Of a stretch of 64,000 bases of DNA, positions 36,192 to 45,315 are shown one piece after another; within the stretch, counting starts at the first letter, position 1, and each line of letters opens with the position of its first letter. This stretch comes from Dokdonella_A sp964582225 (GTDB taxonomy: Bacteria; Pseudomonadota; Gammaproteobacteria; Xanthomonadales; Rhodanobacteraceae), in NCBI GenBank assembly GCA_964582225.1, contig CAZORA010000005.1, positions 50,464 to 114,463 on the forward strand, read 5' to 3'. The notes under the pieces were generated by a model. That model saw nothing but the letters and a program-made list of their open reading frames with translations. It was not told the DNA's origin and did not search any database. The translations under genes were made by a program, and so were the position numbers.

Positions 36192-37844
36192 ATGCAGCGG
36201 CTCTCCATCGCCCTGTTCACCTGTTCGCTTTGCACGGCGGCCGTCGCCGCCGACGCGCCGCGCTTCGACGCCCAGCGCCTGTCGGGTATCGTCAAGACCC
36301 TCTCGGCGGACGATTTCGACGGCCGCGGGCCGGCCACCGACGGCGAAATCAAGACCGTCTCCTACCTGATCGGCCAGATGCAGGCGATCGGCCTGGCACC
36401 TGGCGGCGATCTCAAGGACGGCGCGCGCAGCTGGACCCAGGAGGTGCCGCTGCTGCGCGCCGACATCGTCGGCAGCCCGGCCTTGAGCCTGAGCGCGGAC
36501 GGCAAGATTCGCGCACTCACTCAAGGCGAACAGATCGCCGTGCGCGCCGCCACCGACGGTTCGAAGTCGATCGCCCTCGAGGACGCGCCGATGGTCTTCG
36601 TCGGCTACGGCGTGACCGCGCCGGAGCGCCGCTGGGACGACTACAAGGGCATCGATCTCGAGGGCAAGATCGCCGTGGTGCTGGTCAACGACCCCGACTT
36701 CGAGACCGGCAAGGGTGACTTCGGCGGCAAGGCGATGACCTACTACGGCCGCTGGACCTACAAGTTCGAGGAGGGCGCGCGGCGCGGTGCCGCCGGCGTG
36801 CTGGTCATCCACGAAACCGCACCCGCCTCCTACGGCTGGGAGACGGTCAAGAACTCCAACACCAACACCATGTTCGACATCGTGCGCGACGATCCGGCCG
36901 AGGTGCACCCGCCGATCGAAGGCTGGATCCAGCGCGACCTCGCCGTCGAGCTGTTCCGCCGCTCGGGCCTGGATTTCGAGCGGGCGAAGAAGAAGGCGCA
37001 GACGCGCGGGTTCCGCCCGGTGGTGCTCAAGGATCGCTTCTCCGCGCGCTACGCGGTCGACAGCGAAGTCATCACCTCACATAACGTGGTCGGCCGCATC
37101 GAGGGCAAGACGCGCCCCGACGAAACCGTCATCTACAGCGCGCACTGGGACCATCTTGGCATCGGCACGCCGGACGCTACGGGAGATCGGATCTACAACG
37201 GTGCGATCGACAACGCGACCGGCACCGCGGCGATGATCGAACTCGGCCGCGCCTTCGCCGCCGCACCGCAGCCGGAGCGCTCGGTGGTGTTTCTGGCGGT
37301 GACGGCCGAGGAGAAAGGCTTGCTCGGTTCGGAATACTACGCCGCCAGGCCGCTCTATCCACTGGCGACCACCGCCGGCGTCATCAATACCGACGCGCTC
37401 GACCCGGGCCCGGCGGCGCGCGATTTCACCGTCTCGGGCAGCGCCCGCTCGGAGCTGCTCGACATGCTGGTCGTACGCGGCAAGGCGATGGATCTCGTCT
37501 ATACCGCGGACGGACATCCCGAAGCCGGCTATTTCTTCCGCTCCGATCACTTCTCCTTCGCCAAGCGCGGGGTACCCGCACTCTCCTTCGGCTCGGGAAG
37601 CGATCTTCGTGAAGGCGGTGTGGCCGCCGGCGAGGCGGCTGGCCGCGAGTACGGCATGCGCCACTATCACCAGCCTTCCGACGAATGGCAGGCCGACTGG
37701 AGCTTTGCCGGCATGCTGCAGGATCTGCCGCTGCTCTATCGGCTGGGCAGCGATCTGGCGAACTCCAGCGAATGGCCGGAGTGGGAAAAGAGTTCGGAGT
37801 TCGCCGCCGCGCGCGCGGCGTCGGCAGGTGAGCGCAAGCGCTGA
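36192..37844 (+). CDS. Secreted M28 family metallopeptidase with PA domain
   Basis: 550 residues from ATG 36192 (GAGG at 36180). Signal peptide MQRLSIALFTCSLCTAAVAA, then a PA-like insert (about 110-270, VFVGYGVTAPERRWDDYKGIDLEGKIAVVLVNDP) and an M28 di-zinc core: His/Asp in YSAHWDHLG, the bridging Asp in AIDNATGTAAM, the Glu pair in TAEEKGLLGSEYY, Asp in INTDALDPG and His in MRHYHQPSDEW. All metal ligands appear present. Expected to act in the periplasm or medium as an aminopeptidase or carboxypeptidase. Same strand as trxC and 69 bp downstream of the small gene. Confidence 0.93.
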   Translation: MQRLSIALFTCSLCTAAVAADAPRFDAQRLSGIVKTLSADDFDGRGPATDGEIKTVSYLIGQMQAIGLAPGGDLKDGARSWTQEVPLLRADIVGSPALSLSADGKIRALTQGEQIAVRAATDGSKSIALEDAPMVFVGYGVTAPERRWDDYKGIDLEGKIAVVLVNDPDFETGKGDFGGKAMTYYGRWTYKFEEGARRGAAGVLVIHETAPASYGWETVKNSNTNTMFDIVRDDPAEVHPPIEGWIQRDLAVELFRRSGLDFERAKKKAQTRGFRPVVLKDRFSARYAVDSEVITSHNVVGRIEGKTRPDETVIYSAHWDHLGIGTPDATGDRIYNGAIDNATGTAAMIELGRAFAAAPQPERSVVFLAVTAEEKGLLGSEYYAARPLYPLATTAGVINTDALDPGPAARDFTVSGSARSELLDMLVVRGKAMDLVYTADGHPEAGYFFRSDHFSFAKRGVPALSFGSGSDLREGGVAAGEAAGREYGMRHYHQPSDEWQADWSFAGMLQDLPLLYRLGSDLANSSEWPEWEKSSEFAAARAASAGERKR

Positions 37845-37897
37845 ACGCGCGGACCGAAGGGCGGATCGACCCATAGGGATCGACCGGCGGCCAGAAA

Positions 37898-38341
37898 CTA
37901 CGGCGCGCCGGAATAGCGCAGCAGGCGAAACGCGATCCGCTGCGGGTCGCCCTTCGGCACGACCACGCGCGTGCCGGTGAAGAAGAGGAGTCTGCCCTGG
38001 GCATCGCGCAGGGCCGCGCGCAGCGACCACTCGTCCTGTGGACCGGCCAGCGCCGTGTCGTAGGGTAACGTGAAGTCAAAGGGAGGGCCGGCGAGATCCG
38101 TGAAGCGCGCCGCGCCGAGGATGATCGGCGAGTCGCTGTCGGCGCTGGCAATCAGCTGCACTTCGAGTGTGGCGCCGGGCGCGGGCGCAATGCGTTCGAG
38201 GTAGAAGGCACGACCCTGCAGCCGGTTGTCGTTGTGAATGGCATCCTGTGCGGAAGCGGAGTGGATTGCCGGCAACGGCTGGCAACCGGCGAACAGCAGG
38301 GCCAGAGCGCAGGATGCCGAGAGGAGGAATCGATTGCACAT
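37898..38341 (-). CDS. YbaY-type lipoprotein
   Basis: 147 residues from ATG 38341; upstream extension is unlikely because the signal peptide begins here. MCNRFLLSASCALALLFAGC ends in a lipobox (LFAGC), so a lipoprotein is predicted. The body carries GRAFYLERIAPAPGATLEVQLI and FDFTLPYDTAL, typical of the YbaY/YscW-like small beta-sandwich family. Function in the envelope is not established. It is divergent from thpR with only 40 bp between starts, so both promoters must overlap. Confidence 0.82.
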   Translation of the reverse strand: MCNRFLLSASCALALLFAGCQPLPAIHSASAQDAIHNDNRLQGRAFYLERIAPAPGATLEVQLIASADSDSPIILGAARFTDLAGPPFDFTLPYDTALAGPQDEWSLRAALRDAQGRLLFFTGTRVVVPKGDPQRIAFRLLRYSGAP

Positions 38342-38381
38342 GCCGGAGGTTTCCGCTGCGGGCGCATCCGGCGGGGCCGGG

Positions 38382-38921
38382 ATGCACAACTGGTTCTTCG
38401 CATTGTGGCCGGATCCAGCGACTCGCGCACGCCTTGTCGCCACCGCAGGGCTGCTGCGTGAGGCCGCGCCGCGGGGGCGCTGGCTGAAGCCGGAGCGGTA
38501 TCACCTGACGCTGCAGTTCCTTGGCACGCACGCCGAGGTTCCGGGCGCGCTCCTGTCTCGCTGGCGGCGCTGCGCCGGCGAGCTCCGCGTCGCACAGCAC
38601 GAGCTGACGCTCGATCTCGTCGGCAGCTTTCCGGGGCGCAAGCGCGTCGTCTGGCTGGGCTGTCGACGGCCGCCGGCGGAGCTGCTGGCGCTCGTCGAGG
38701 GCTTGAGTCGCGGGCTGGCGGGCGCGTGTGCCGAACCCGGCTCGCCGCCACGCTTCGTTCCGCATCTGACGGTCCTGCGCGACGCCGAAGCCGCGCTCGA
38801 CGCGTCGCTCACCGACCCCGTGCGCTGGCCGGTCCGCGACTTCGTGCTGGTCGCGAGCTCCTTGCAGCCGCCGGCGCCCTGTCGGATCGTCGGGCGCTGG
38901 CGGCTGCGGAAACAGCGCTAG
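38382..38921 (+). CDS. thpR: RNA 2',3'-cyclic phosphodiesterase (2'-5' RNA ligase family)
   Basis: 179 residues from ATG 38382; an upstream in-frame ATG at 38340 overlaps the lipoprotein start. The two H-L-T motifs of the 2H phosphoesterase fold are present: RYHLTLQFLG (about 40-49) and VPHLTVLRD (about 125-133). It opens MHNWFFALWPD as in other members. The family hydrolyses 2',3'-cyclic phosphates and can join tRNA halves through 2'-5' links in vitro. Convergent with the S53 peptidase gene, with 12 bp between stops. Confidence 0.92.
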   Translation: MHNWFFALWPDPATRARLVATAGLLREAAPRGRWLKPERYHLTLQFLGTHAEVPGALLSRWRRCAGELRVAQHELTLDLVGSFPGRKRVVWLGCRRPPAELLALVEGLSRGLAGACAEPGSPPRFVPHLTVLRDAEAALDASLTDPVRWPVRDFVLVASSLQPPAPCRIVGRWRLRKQR

Positions 38922-38933
38922 CGAACGCCGCAG

Positions 38934-41771
38934 TCAGGGCATGCAGCCGGCAGGGGCCGGTCCAACCCTGGCCAGCGCAAGCTGACCGCTGAGGCCTGCG
39001 TTGTCACCCTCGCTGAAACTGTAGCTCAGACTGGCTTCGGCGCAGCTTTGAAACTCGAGGCGCGCGCTGCCGACCTGCTCGGTGTTGGTCGCGTGCGGGC
39101 GGTCGAAGCGCCCGCCGCGGGTTTCGTAGATGCCGATCTGCTCGACCCGTCGTCCGCTCGCGGGGGTCACTGCCTGCAGGGTGTACCAGCGTTGTCCGGC
39201 CGGGCCGCTGCCGCTTCCGGAATTGCGAGCGAAGGTGTACCAGGCAGCGAACACGGTACTGCCGTCGACATCGAGCACCAGGCCCTGCTGATCGTCCTGC
39301 GGGTCGGCCCAGGTGCCGCGCCAGAAGCTGGCGCCGGATTCGCTGCCGCCGCCGTCGTGCGAGCAGCCCTGGCCGGCGAGCAGGCGCGTCAGTGGAATCG
39401 TGCCGCTGCGCGCGCTGCCATCATGGAACACGTAGCTCAGACTGCCCTTGCCGCAGGTGTCGAAGGCGATCGTCGCCTGACCGACTTCGCGCAGGGTGGC
39501 CGCGTTCGGCGAATGGAAGCGTCCGCCGGTGCTCTGATAGATCGGCATGGCTGCCGACGGCGCGGCGTCGCCGACCTGGCCCTGGATCGTGTACCAGCGC
39601 GGTTCGCCGGCGTCGTCGGCGTCGTAGCTGAACCAGCCGCCGAACAGGAGACCCAGGCGCTCGCCGAAAAGCTGCGGAAACACCTCGAGAACCAGGCCCT
39701 GACCGTCAGTGGCCGGATTGGCCCAGGCGCCGCTGAGACCGCGCTGATCGAGGTTGACTCGCTCCGGTGTGGCGGCCTGCCAGCGGTCCACCAGGCGCTC
39801 GGCATCGATCGAGCCGAGTCCGGTGGCGAGGTCGTAGCCGGTGCCGATCCGATAGCCCTTGAGCCCGCCGTCGATCCCGTTCGGCCCGGGGGTCGCGTTG
39901 TTGCATGGCGACGGCGTGCGCTCGCTGCAGCTGCTGACGCCGCTGCTGGCCAGAGTGACGTCGTGAAACACGCCATTGGCTGGGTCCGCGGCGAGCTGGT
40001 ACAGAACCGGGTTGAGGTTGGCCTGCGGCTCGCCGATCTTCTGGTTGAGCAGCGCGGCGATGCCGGCCATGCTCGGCGCCGACGCCGAGGTGCCGCCCAT
40101 CATCATGAAATTGAAGCTGCCGTCCTTGATCTTGCAGGTGGACCCGAGGGCGGCGAAACAGGTGAAATAACCGGTGCCGATCGAAGCGTTCAGCGACAGA
40201 TCGGGCGTGTGCCGCTTGTCGCCTTCCGGTACGCCGATGCCCTCCTGCCAGTTCGGGCGGGCAACCCAGACGCTGCTGCCGCCGCCCGTTGCGGCCATGC
40301 GTGGCGCTCCATCGCGGTCGAGGGGCTCGTTCCAGGCGCCCTCTGGGATATAGCCGCGCGCCGAGCCGTAGCCGGGGCCGTTGTCGCGCGACCACCAGCG
40401 ATCGGGATCGTCCTCGTCGGCGTATTCGGTGCCGCCGACGCAGGTTACGTAGCTGCTGGCACACAGCAGGTTGATGCTGGAACGCTCGTTCGGCAGCGGC
40501 GTCGCGCCCGGACCCGAACAACCCGCGACGCCGGCGTCGCCCGAGGAAACGAAGCTCGAGATGCCTTCCATCGCGGCCTGGGCGAAATAGTCGTCGAAGA
40601 TGGCGCTGACGGAGGAATCGACATCCGCCTCGCACAGTCCGTAGCTGATGCTGATGATCTGCGCCGGCACCGGGTCGGCGTCGACCGCGTGGTCCATGGC
40701 GATCCAGACGCCGTCGACGTTGCCTGCCGTGCCGCTGGTAATGAGCTTGATCTTGGCCCCTGGTGCGACGCTGGCCGCGCGCTGCACGTCGAGCGTCGCC
40801 TCCAGCTGGTCCATCATGGGCTCGATTGGCAAGTCGTCGCAACGCGGTGGGCGATCCTCGTGGCAGGTCGTGAACGGCGGCGCCGGTTTGGTGCCCGCCT
40901 CCGGCACGATCACGTCCGGACGGGTGTAGGGGAGATCCGCGCGCTCCATGAAATATTTGACGTCGTTGTTGTTGATGTTCGCGCGGGCGATGATGCCGAT
41001 CGACTGGCCGCCGCCGTCGAGGTTTCTGGCGTGCAGCGGATGGACGTTGTAGACGCTGGCGAAGTCGTCCGGAAACATGATGTGGTCGCAGCGATCCGGG
41101 TTCTGACAGAGCGTGGCCAGCGGCATTCCGGGGCGCGCCGCGGCGCTCGCTCTTGCGCCCAACCGCAGGCTCGGCCGAAAGCGCACGTGGCTGAGACCGG
41201 TGATGCCTGCCACCACGTCGGCGAACGCGGCCGGGATCTGCGGCGCGCTGGCGTTGGCGCTGCGCTTGCCCTCGCCGGTGCGGAAATCGTGCAACGGGGT
41301 GCCGAAGGCGCGCGCGATGCTCGCCTGGCTGCCGCTGAAGTGGATGCGCAGGCGGCTGTTGGCGACACCTTCGACACGGAAGCCCTGCTCGCGCAGCCAC
41401 TCGCTCAAGGTTTCGATGTCGCCTTGCGAGGCGCCGAAGCGCGCGCCGATCTCGCGCGCGCCGAGCCACTGCTGATAGCGGGGCGAAGCAGGGTCATACA
41501 GCTCGCGCAGGGTCTCCTTCCAGGCTGCCTGGCGCTCGGCGCTGCGCTTCAGAGCGAGGCTCATGCGGATTCGGGCCGGCACGTCGCGGGCGGGACCGAG
41601 GTCAGCCTCCGCTCGCGCCCAGGGCGGCTGATGACCCTGCAGCGAGACGCGCTGCGTCGGGTCGACCTTGCTGCGGATGAGATCGCCCGCCGCAGCCGGT
41701 GCCGCGAACAGCAGGACGAAAGCGAGCAGACCGGCGAAGCGCCGGGGAATGCGGAGTCGTGGCTTGGTCAC
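38934..41771 (-). CDS. Secreted S53 peptidase (sedolisin/pro-kumamolisin) with duplicated C-terminal domain
   Basis: 945 residues. Signal peptide (about 1-29), pro-kumamolisin activation domain (about 50-190, YDPASPRYQQWLGAREIGARFG and LREQGFRVEGVANSRLRIHFSG), then the S53 catalytic domain: Glu and Asp in QLEATLDVQRA, and the nucleophile Ser in GGTSASAPSMAGIAALLNQ. After about residue 690 come two diverged copies of a ~115-residue beta-rich domain (GAWANPATDGQGLVLEVFP / GTWADPQDDQQGLVLDVDG, each later with RWYT), common on secreted proteins of this bacterial group. Family members are usually active at acid pH. The C-terminus (PAPAGCMP) lacks the IFxDGF tail. Divergent from the mgtC-like gene. 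Confidence 0.93.
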   Translation of the reverse strand: MTKPRLRIPRRFAGLLAFVLLFAAPAAAGDLIRSKVDPTQRVSLQGHQPPWARAEADLGPARDVPARIRMSLALKRSAERQAAWKETLRELYDPASPRYQQWLGAREIGARFGASQGDIETLSEWLREQGFRVEGVANSRLRIHFSGSQASIARAFGTPLHDFRTGEGKRSANASAPQIPAAFADVVAGITGLSHVRFRPSLRLGARASAAARPGMPLATLCQNPDRCDHIMFPDDFASVYNVHPLHARNLDGGGQSIGIIARANINNNDVKYFMERADLPYTRPDVIVPEAGTKPAPPFTTCHEDRPPRCDDLPIEPMMDQLEATLDVQRAASVAPGAKIKLITSGTAGNVDGVWIAMDHAVDADPVPAQIISISYGLCEADVDSSVSAIFDDYFAQAAMEGISSFVSSGDAGVAGCSGPGATPLPNERSSINLLCASSYVTCVGGTEYADEDDPDRWWSRDNGPGYGSARGYIPEGAWNEPLDRDGAPRMAATGGGSSVWVARPNWQEGIGVPEGDKRHTPDLSLNASIGTGYFTCFAALGSTCKIKDGSFNFMMMGGTSASAPSMAGIAALLNQKIGEPQANLNPVLYQLAADPANGVFHDVTLASSGVSSCSERTPSPCNNATPGPNGIDGGLKGYRIGTGYDLATGLGSIDAERLVDRWQAATPERVNLDQRGLSGAWANPATDGQGLVLEVFPQLFGERLGLLFGGWFSYDADDAGEPRWYTIQGQVGDAAPSAAMPIYQSTGGRFHSPNAATLREVGQATIAFDTCGKGSLSYVFHDGSARSGTIPLTRLLAGQGCSHDGGGSESGASFWRGTWADPQDDQQGLVLDVDGSTVFAAWYTFARNSGSGSGPAGQRWYTLQAVTPASGRRVEQIGIYETRGGRFDRPHATNTEQVGSARLEFQSCAEASLSYSFSEGDNAGLSGQLALARVGPAPAGCMP

Positions 41772-41929
41772 GGCGACATCCTCGGCCGTCTGGCGCGAGC
41801 TCAGGGGCTGGAAATGATCGGTGCTGTGCTTGCCCGGCGCAAGTCGTGCCGGCGAGGGCGCAGGCGGGCGGTTGCCCGTCGCCGTCCCGGCGTGAAATCA
41901 TCCTCCAGTACGGCATCGAGGAGCACGAA

Positions 41930-42652
41930 TTGGAGCTGATCGAATGGCTGTCGTCCGGCACGGCTGAACAGACCTGGGCACCGTACGGCCAGCTGCTGCT
42001 GGCGCTGCTCCTCTCCTCGCTGATCGGGCTGGAGCGCGAGCTCAAGATGAAAAGCGCCGGGTTGCGCACCCAGGCGCTGGTCGGGGTGGCCGCGGCGCTG
42101 ATCATGCTCGTGTCGAAATACGGCTTTTCCGACGTGCTCGAGCCCGGGCGGACGATGCTCGATCCCTCTCGCGTGGCGGCGCAGATCGTCTCCGGCATTG
42201 GTTTCATCGGCGGTGGCCTGATCTTCGTCCACCGCGACGTGGTGCGCGGCCTGACCACCGCGGCGATCGTTTGGCTGAGTGCGGCGATCGGCATGGCCTG
42301 CGGCGCCGGCCTACCGCTGCTGGCCATCTTCGTCACTGGTGCACACTTCGTCGTGGTCTACGGCTACACGCCGCTGGTCCGGCGCATCCTCCTGGCGCAG
42401 GCGGAGATGGTGGTGCGTTACAGCCCGGGGCGCGGCGCGGTGCAGGAAATCATGCGGACCTGCACCGGGCTCGGCTTCAGCGTGCACGAAGTGCACGTGC
42501 TGCGTGAGGACTATCCAAGCGATTCGGCGGAGCGGGTCATCCGCCTGCAGTTGCAAGGTCGCCGCGGCATCGAAACCCTGGCTGCGGCGGTCGGCGACAT
42601 CGACGGCGTAGCCAGCGTGCGCGTGCTTTCCGGGCTGCGGGCGCGCGAATAG
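41930..42652 (+). CDS. MgtC/SapB family inner membrane protein
   Basis: 240 residues with a TTG start at 41930, chosen because GAGGAG lies 6 nt upstream (41918-41923) and no ATG or GTG gives a sensible N-terminus. Membrane helices with MgtC marks LLLALLLSSLIGLERELKMK (about 20-39), LRTQALVGVAAALIMLVSKYG and VSGIGFIGGGLIFV; an ACT-like soluble C-terminal domain follows (FSVHEVHVLRED...IRLQLQGRRG). MgtC relatives affect magnesium limitation survival and ATP synthase activity in some pathogens; the role here is unknown. 158 bp separate it from the divergent S53 peptidase gene. Confidence 0.88.
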   Translation: MELIEWLSSGTAEQTWAPYGQLLLALLLSSLIGLERELKMKSAGLRTQALVGVAAALIMLVSKYGFSDVLEPGRTMLDPSRVAAQIVSGIGFIGGGLIFVHRDVVRGLTTAAIVWLSAAIGMACGAGLPLLAIFVTGAHFVVVYGYTPLVRRILLAQAEMVVRYSPGRGAVQEIMRTCTGLGFSVHEVHVLREDYPSDSAERVIRLQLQGRRGIETLAAAVGDIDGVASVRVLSGLRARE

Positions 42653-42758
42653 GCGCTGCAGGCCGGCGCGGACGTGGGGTGCTTCGTCGGGCGCCACGGG
42701 AGCGGGCGGACCCGGCGCGCCAGCTACAATCGGCTTCCTTCCGCGGTCTTCATTGCCG

Positions 42759-44507
42759 ATGATTTCCTTTCGCAATTTCGCCTTGCGCCGCGGCGAACGG
42801 CTGTTGCTGTCGCAGGTGGACATTGCCCTGCACGCGGGCGCCAAGGTCGGCGTGGTCGGTCGCAACGGCAGCGGCAAGTCGAGCCTGTTCGCGGCCGTGC
42901 TCGGCGCGCTGGAGGCCGATCGCGGCGAGGTCGATCTGCCGCGCGGCCTGCGCATCGCCAGCGTGGCGCAGGAAACCCCGGCGCTTGCGGAAGCGGCGCT
43001 CGATTTCGTTGCCTCCGGCGACGAGCAGGTCCATCGGATCCTGCTGGCGGAACAGGTCGCCAGTGCCGCGGAGGACTGGGACGCGGTCGCCGCGGCCCAC
43101 CAGCAGCTTGCGGATCTGGGCGGCTACGACGCCGAAGCGCGCGCCGGGCGGCTGCTGCATGGCCTGGGTTTTCGGGCTGCTGCACAGCGCATGGCGGTCT
43201 CTGAATTTTCCGGCGGCTGGCGCGAGCGGCTCAACCTGGCGCGCGCGTTGATGCAGCCATCCGATCTGCTGCTGCTCGACGAGCCGACCAACCATCTCGA
43301 CCTGGACGCCGTGCTGTGGCTCGAGCAGTGGCTGCAGAAGTATCCCGGCACCCTGCTCGTGGTTTCCCACGATCGGGAGTTCCTCGACGGCGTGTGCAGC
43401 CAGATCCTGCATCTTCACGACGGCCGTGCGCGGCTCTACAGCGGCGGCTATACGCGCTTCGAGCAGCAGCGCTCCGAGCAACTGCGGCAGCAGCAGGTCG
43501 CCTTCGACAAGGAACAGGTAGAGCGCGCCCATCTGGAAGCCTTCATCGCCCGCTTCCGTGCCAAGGCGACCAAGGCCAGTCAGGCGCAGTCGCGGCTCAA
43601 GCGCCTGGCGAAGCTGGCGGGCACCGAGCCGGTGCGCGCCGAGCGAGAGATCCGCATCGCCTTTCCGGTCCCGCAGAAGCTTCCGCACTCGCTGCTGCGC
43701 CTGCAGGACGCGAGCGCCGGCTATCGGCTCGAAGGCCGCGCGGCGGTCGGCGGGCCATCTGATCACGAGCTGGCGCGCGAGGGTGACCGGCTCGTGGTGC
43801 TCGAGGGGATCCGCTTTGGCCTGGAGGCCGGTGATCGCGTTGGTCTCCTGGGTCCCAACGGTGCCGGCAAATCGACCCTGGTAAAGAGCCTGGTGGGCGC
43901 GCTGCCACTGCTGGGCGGCGAGCGCAGCGCGCATCCGGATCTGGTGATCGGCTACTTCGCCCAGCACACGCTCGATGCGCTCGAGGCCGGCCGCACGCCG
44001 ATCGATCACCTGCGTGCGCTCGATCCGGCCGCTTCGACTCAGGAGTTCCGCGACTACCTCGGTCGCTGGCAGTTCGCTGGCGAGCGCGCCTTCGAGTCGG
44101 TGGACGTCTTCTCCGGCGGCGAGCGGGCGCGACTCGCGCTGGCCCTGCTCGCCTGGCGGCGGCCCAACCTGCTGCTGCTCGACGAGCCGACCAACCATCT
44201 CGATCTCGAAACGCGCGAGGCGCTGGCCGAGGCGCTCAGCGATTTCGACGGCGCGATCGTGCTGGTGTCGCACGACCGCCATCTGACCGGCCTGGTCAGC
44301 GATCGTTTCTGGCGCGTTGCCGACGGCCGGGTCGAGGAGTTCGACGGCGATCTCGACGACTATGCGGCCTGGCTGCGCGGGCGCGTTGGCGGGGCGTCCG
44401 CCGAGAAGCCCGCCAAGCCGAAGAAGCAGGCGCCGGCACCCGGCCGCGTGCCGGATTACACACCCCGCGCCGAGCGCAAGTCGGGCAAACCTGGTCGAGT
44501 GCGGTGA
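42759..44507 (+). CDS. ABC-F family ATPase (YheS-like)
   Basis: 582 residues from ATG 42759 (a TTG two codons upstream is possible). Two ABC domains joined by a linker and with no membrane helices, the ABC-F layout. Walker A GRNGSGKSS and GPNGAGKST, signatures FSGGWRERL and FSGGERARL, Walker B LLLLDEPTNHLDL in both halves. The N-terminus MISFRNFALRRGERLLLSQ resembles the YheS branch, and a basic C-terminal tail ends the protein. ABC-F proteins act on ribosomes, influencing translation or resistance; the branch is uncertain. The stop overlaps the rsuA-type start (GTGA, 44504-44507). Confidence 0.92.
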   Translation: MISFRNFALRRGERLLLSQVDIALHAGAKVGVVGRNGSGKSSLFAAVLGALEADRGEVDLPRGLRIASVAQETPALAEAALDFVASGDEQVHRILLAEQVASAAEDWDAVAAAHQQLADLGGYDAEARAGRLLHGLGFRAAAQRMAVSEFSGGWRERLNLARALMQPSDLLLLDEPTNHLDLDAVLWLEQWLQKYPGTLLVVSHDREFLDGVCSQILHLHDGRARLYSGGYTRFEQQRSEQLRQQQVAFDKEQVERAHLEAFIARFRAKATKASQAQSRLKRLAKLAGTEPVRAEREIRIAFPVPQKLPHSLLRLQDASAGYRLEGRAAVGGPSDHELAREGDRLVVLEGIRFGLEAGDRVGLLGPNGAGKSTLVKSLVGALPLLGGERSAHPDLVIGYFAQHTLDALEAGRTPIDHLRALDPAASTQEFRDYLGRWQFAGERAFESVDVFSGGERARLALALLAWRRPNLLLLDEPTNHLDLETREALAEALSDFDGAIVLVSHDRHLTGLVSDRFWRVADGRVEEFDGDLDDYAAWLRGRVGGASAEKPAKPKKQAPAPGRVPDYTPRAERKSGKPGRVR

Positions 44508-45214
44508 AGCTTTTGCGGTACCTGGGCAGCCTGGGCTACGGCAGCCGGCGCGCGCTCGAGCAGATGCTCGCCGATGGTCGCATCACCGATGCCCGTGGTC
44601 GGCTGCTGCTGCCGGATGCGTATTTCGAACACGCGGCACTGCGCGTCGACGGCGAGCCGCTGGACCCGCCGCCGGGACTGGTCGCGATGCTGCACAAGCC
44701 GCTCGGCTACACCTGCTCGCGGCGCGACGCCGGCCACATCGTCGATGAGCTGCTGCCGCCGCGCTGGCGGCTGCGCCGCCCGACGGTATCGAGCGTGGGC
44801 CGGCTCGATCGCGACACTTCCGGTCTGCTGCTCCTGACCGACGACGGCGCCCTGCTGCACCGGGTGATCGCGCCGCGCTCGGCGGTGTGCAAGCGCTACG
44901 AAGTGGAGCTGGCCATGGACCTGCGCGGTGACGAAGGCGAGCGATTCGCCTCGGGCAGTCTGCTGCTGGCGGGCGAGCGCCGGCCGCTGGCGCCCGCGGA
45001 GTTCCGGTCGCTCGGTCCACGGCGGGCGCGACTGTGGCTGCGCGAAGGACGCTATCACCAGGTGCGCCGCATGTTTGCCGCGGTCGGCAACCACGTGCTC
45101 GCCCTGCACCGCTCGATGGTGGGGGATCTGGAGCTTGGCGCGCTGCGCCCTGGGGACTGGCGTCTGCTGGGCGGCGAAGAAGTCGAACGGATCTTTGCCC
45201 GCGCGCCAGCTTGA
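44504..45214 (+). CDS. rsuA: 16S rRNA pseudouridine synthase (RsuA family)
   Basis: 236 residues from GTG 44504, coupled to the ABC-F gene. An N-terminal S4-like RNA-binding segment (MKLLRYLGSLGYGSRRALEQ...GRITDARGRLL, about 1-40) is followed by the synthase fold with catalytic Asp in VGRLDRDTSGLLLLTDDG and the family loop EGRYHQVRRMFAAVGN. RsuA makes pseudouridine 516 of 16S rRNA; assignment within the RsuA/RluB/E/F family is by similarity of motifs and small size. Ribosome-related coupling with the ABC-F ATPase is sensible. Confidence 0.9.
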   Translation: MKLLRYLGSLGYGSRRALEQMLADGRITDARGRLLLPDAYFEHAALRVDGEPLDPPPGLVAMLHKPLGYTCSRRDAGHIVDELLPPRWRLRRPTVSSVGRLDRDTSGLLLLTDDGALLHRVIAPRSAVCKRYEVELAMDLRGDEGERFASGSLLLAGERRPLAPAEFRSLGPRRARLWLREGRYHQVRRMFAAVGNHVLALHRSMVGDLELGALRPGDWRLLGGEEVERIFARAPA

Positions 45215-45315
45215 GCGGCCGATAACGGGTGAATCGGCCATGCGCCACTCCACCGCGACGCCGGATGCGCGATCATGGAACATCCGCCGGCGCCAGAACG
45301 GGAGTTCCGGAAATC

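Noticed and set aside
39048..41939. 963-codon plus-strand frame antisense to the S53 peptidase
   Set aside because: Shadow frame; the S53 gene carries the complete catalytic set.
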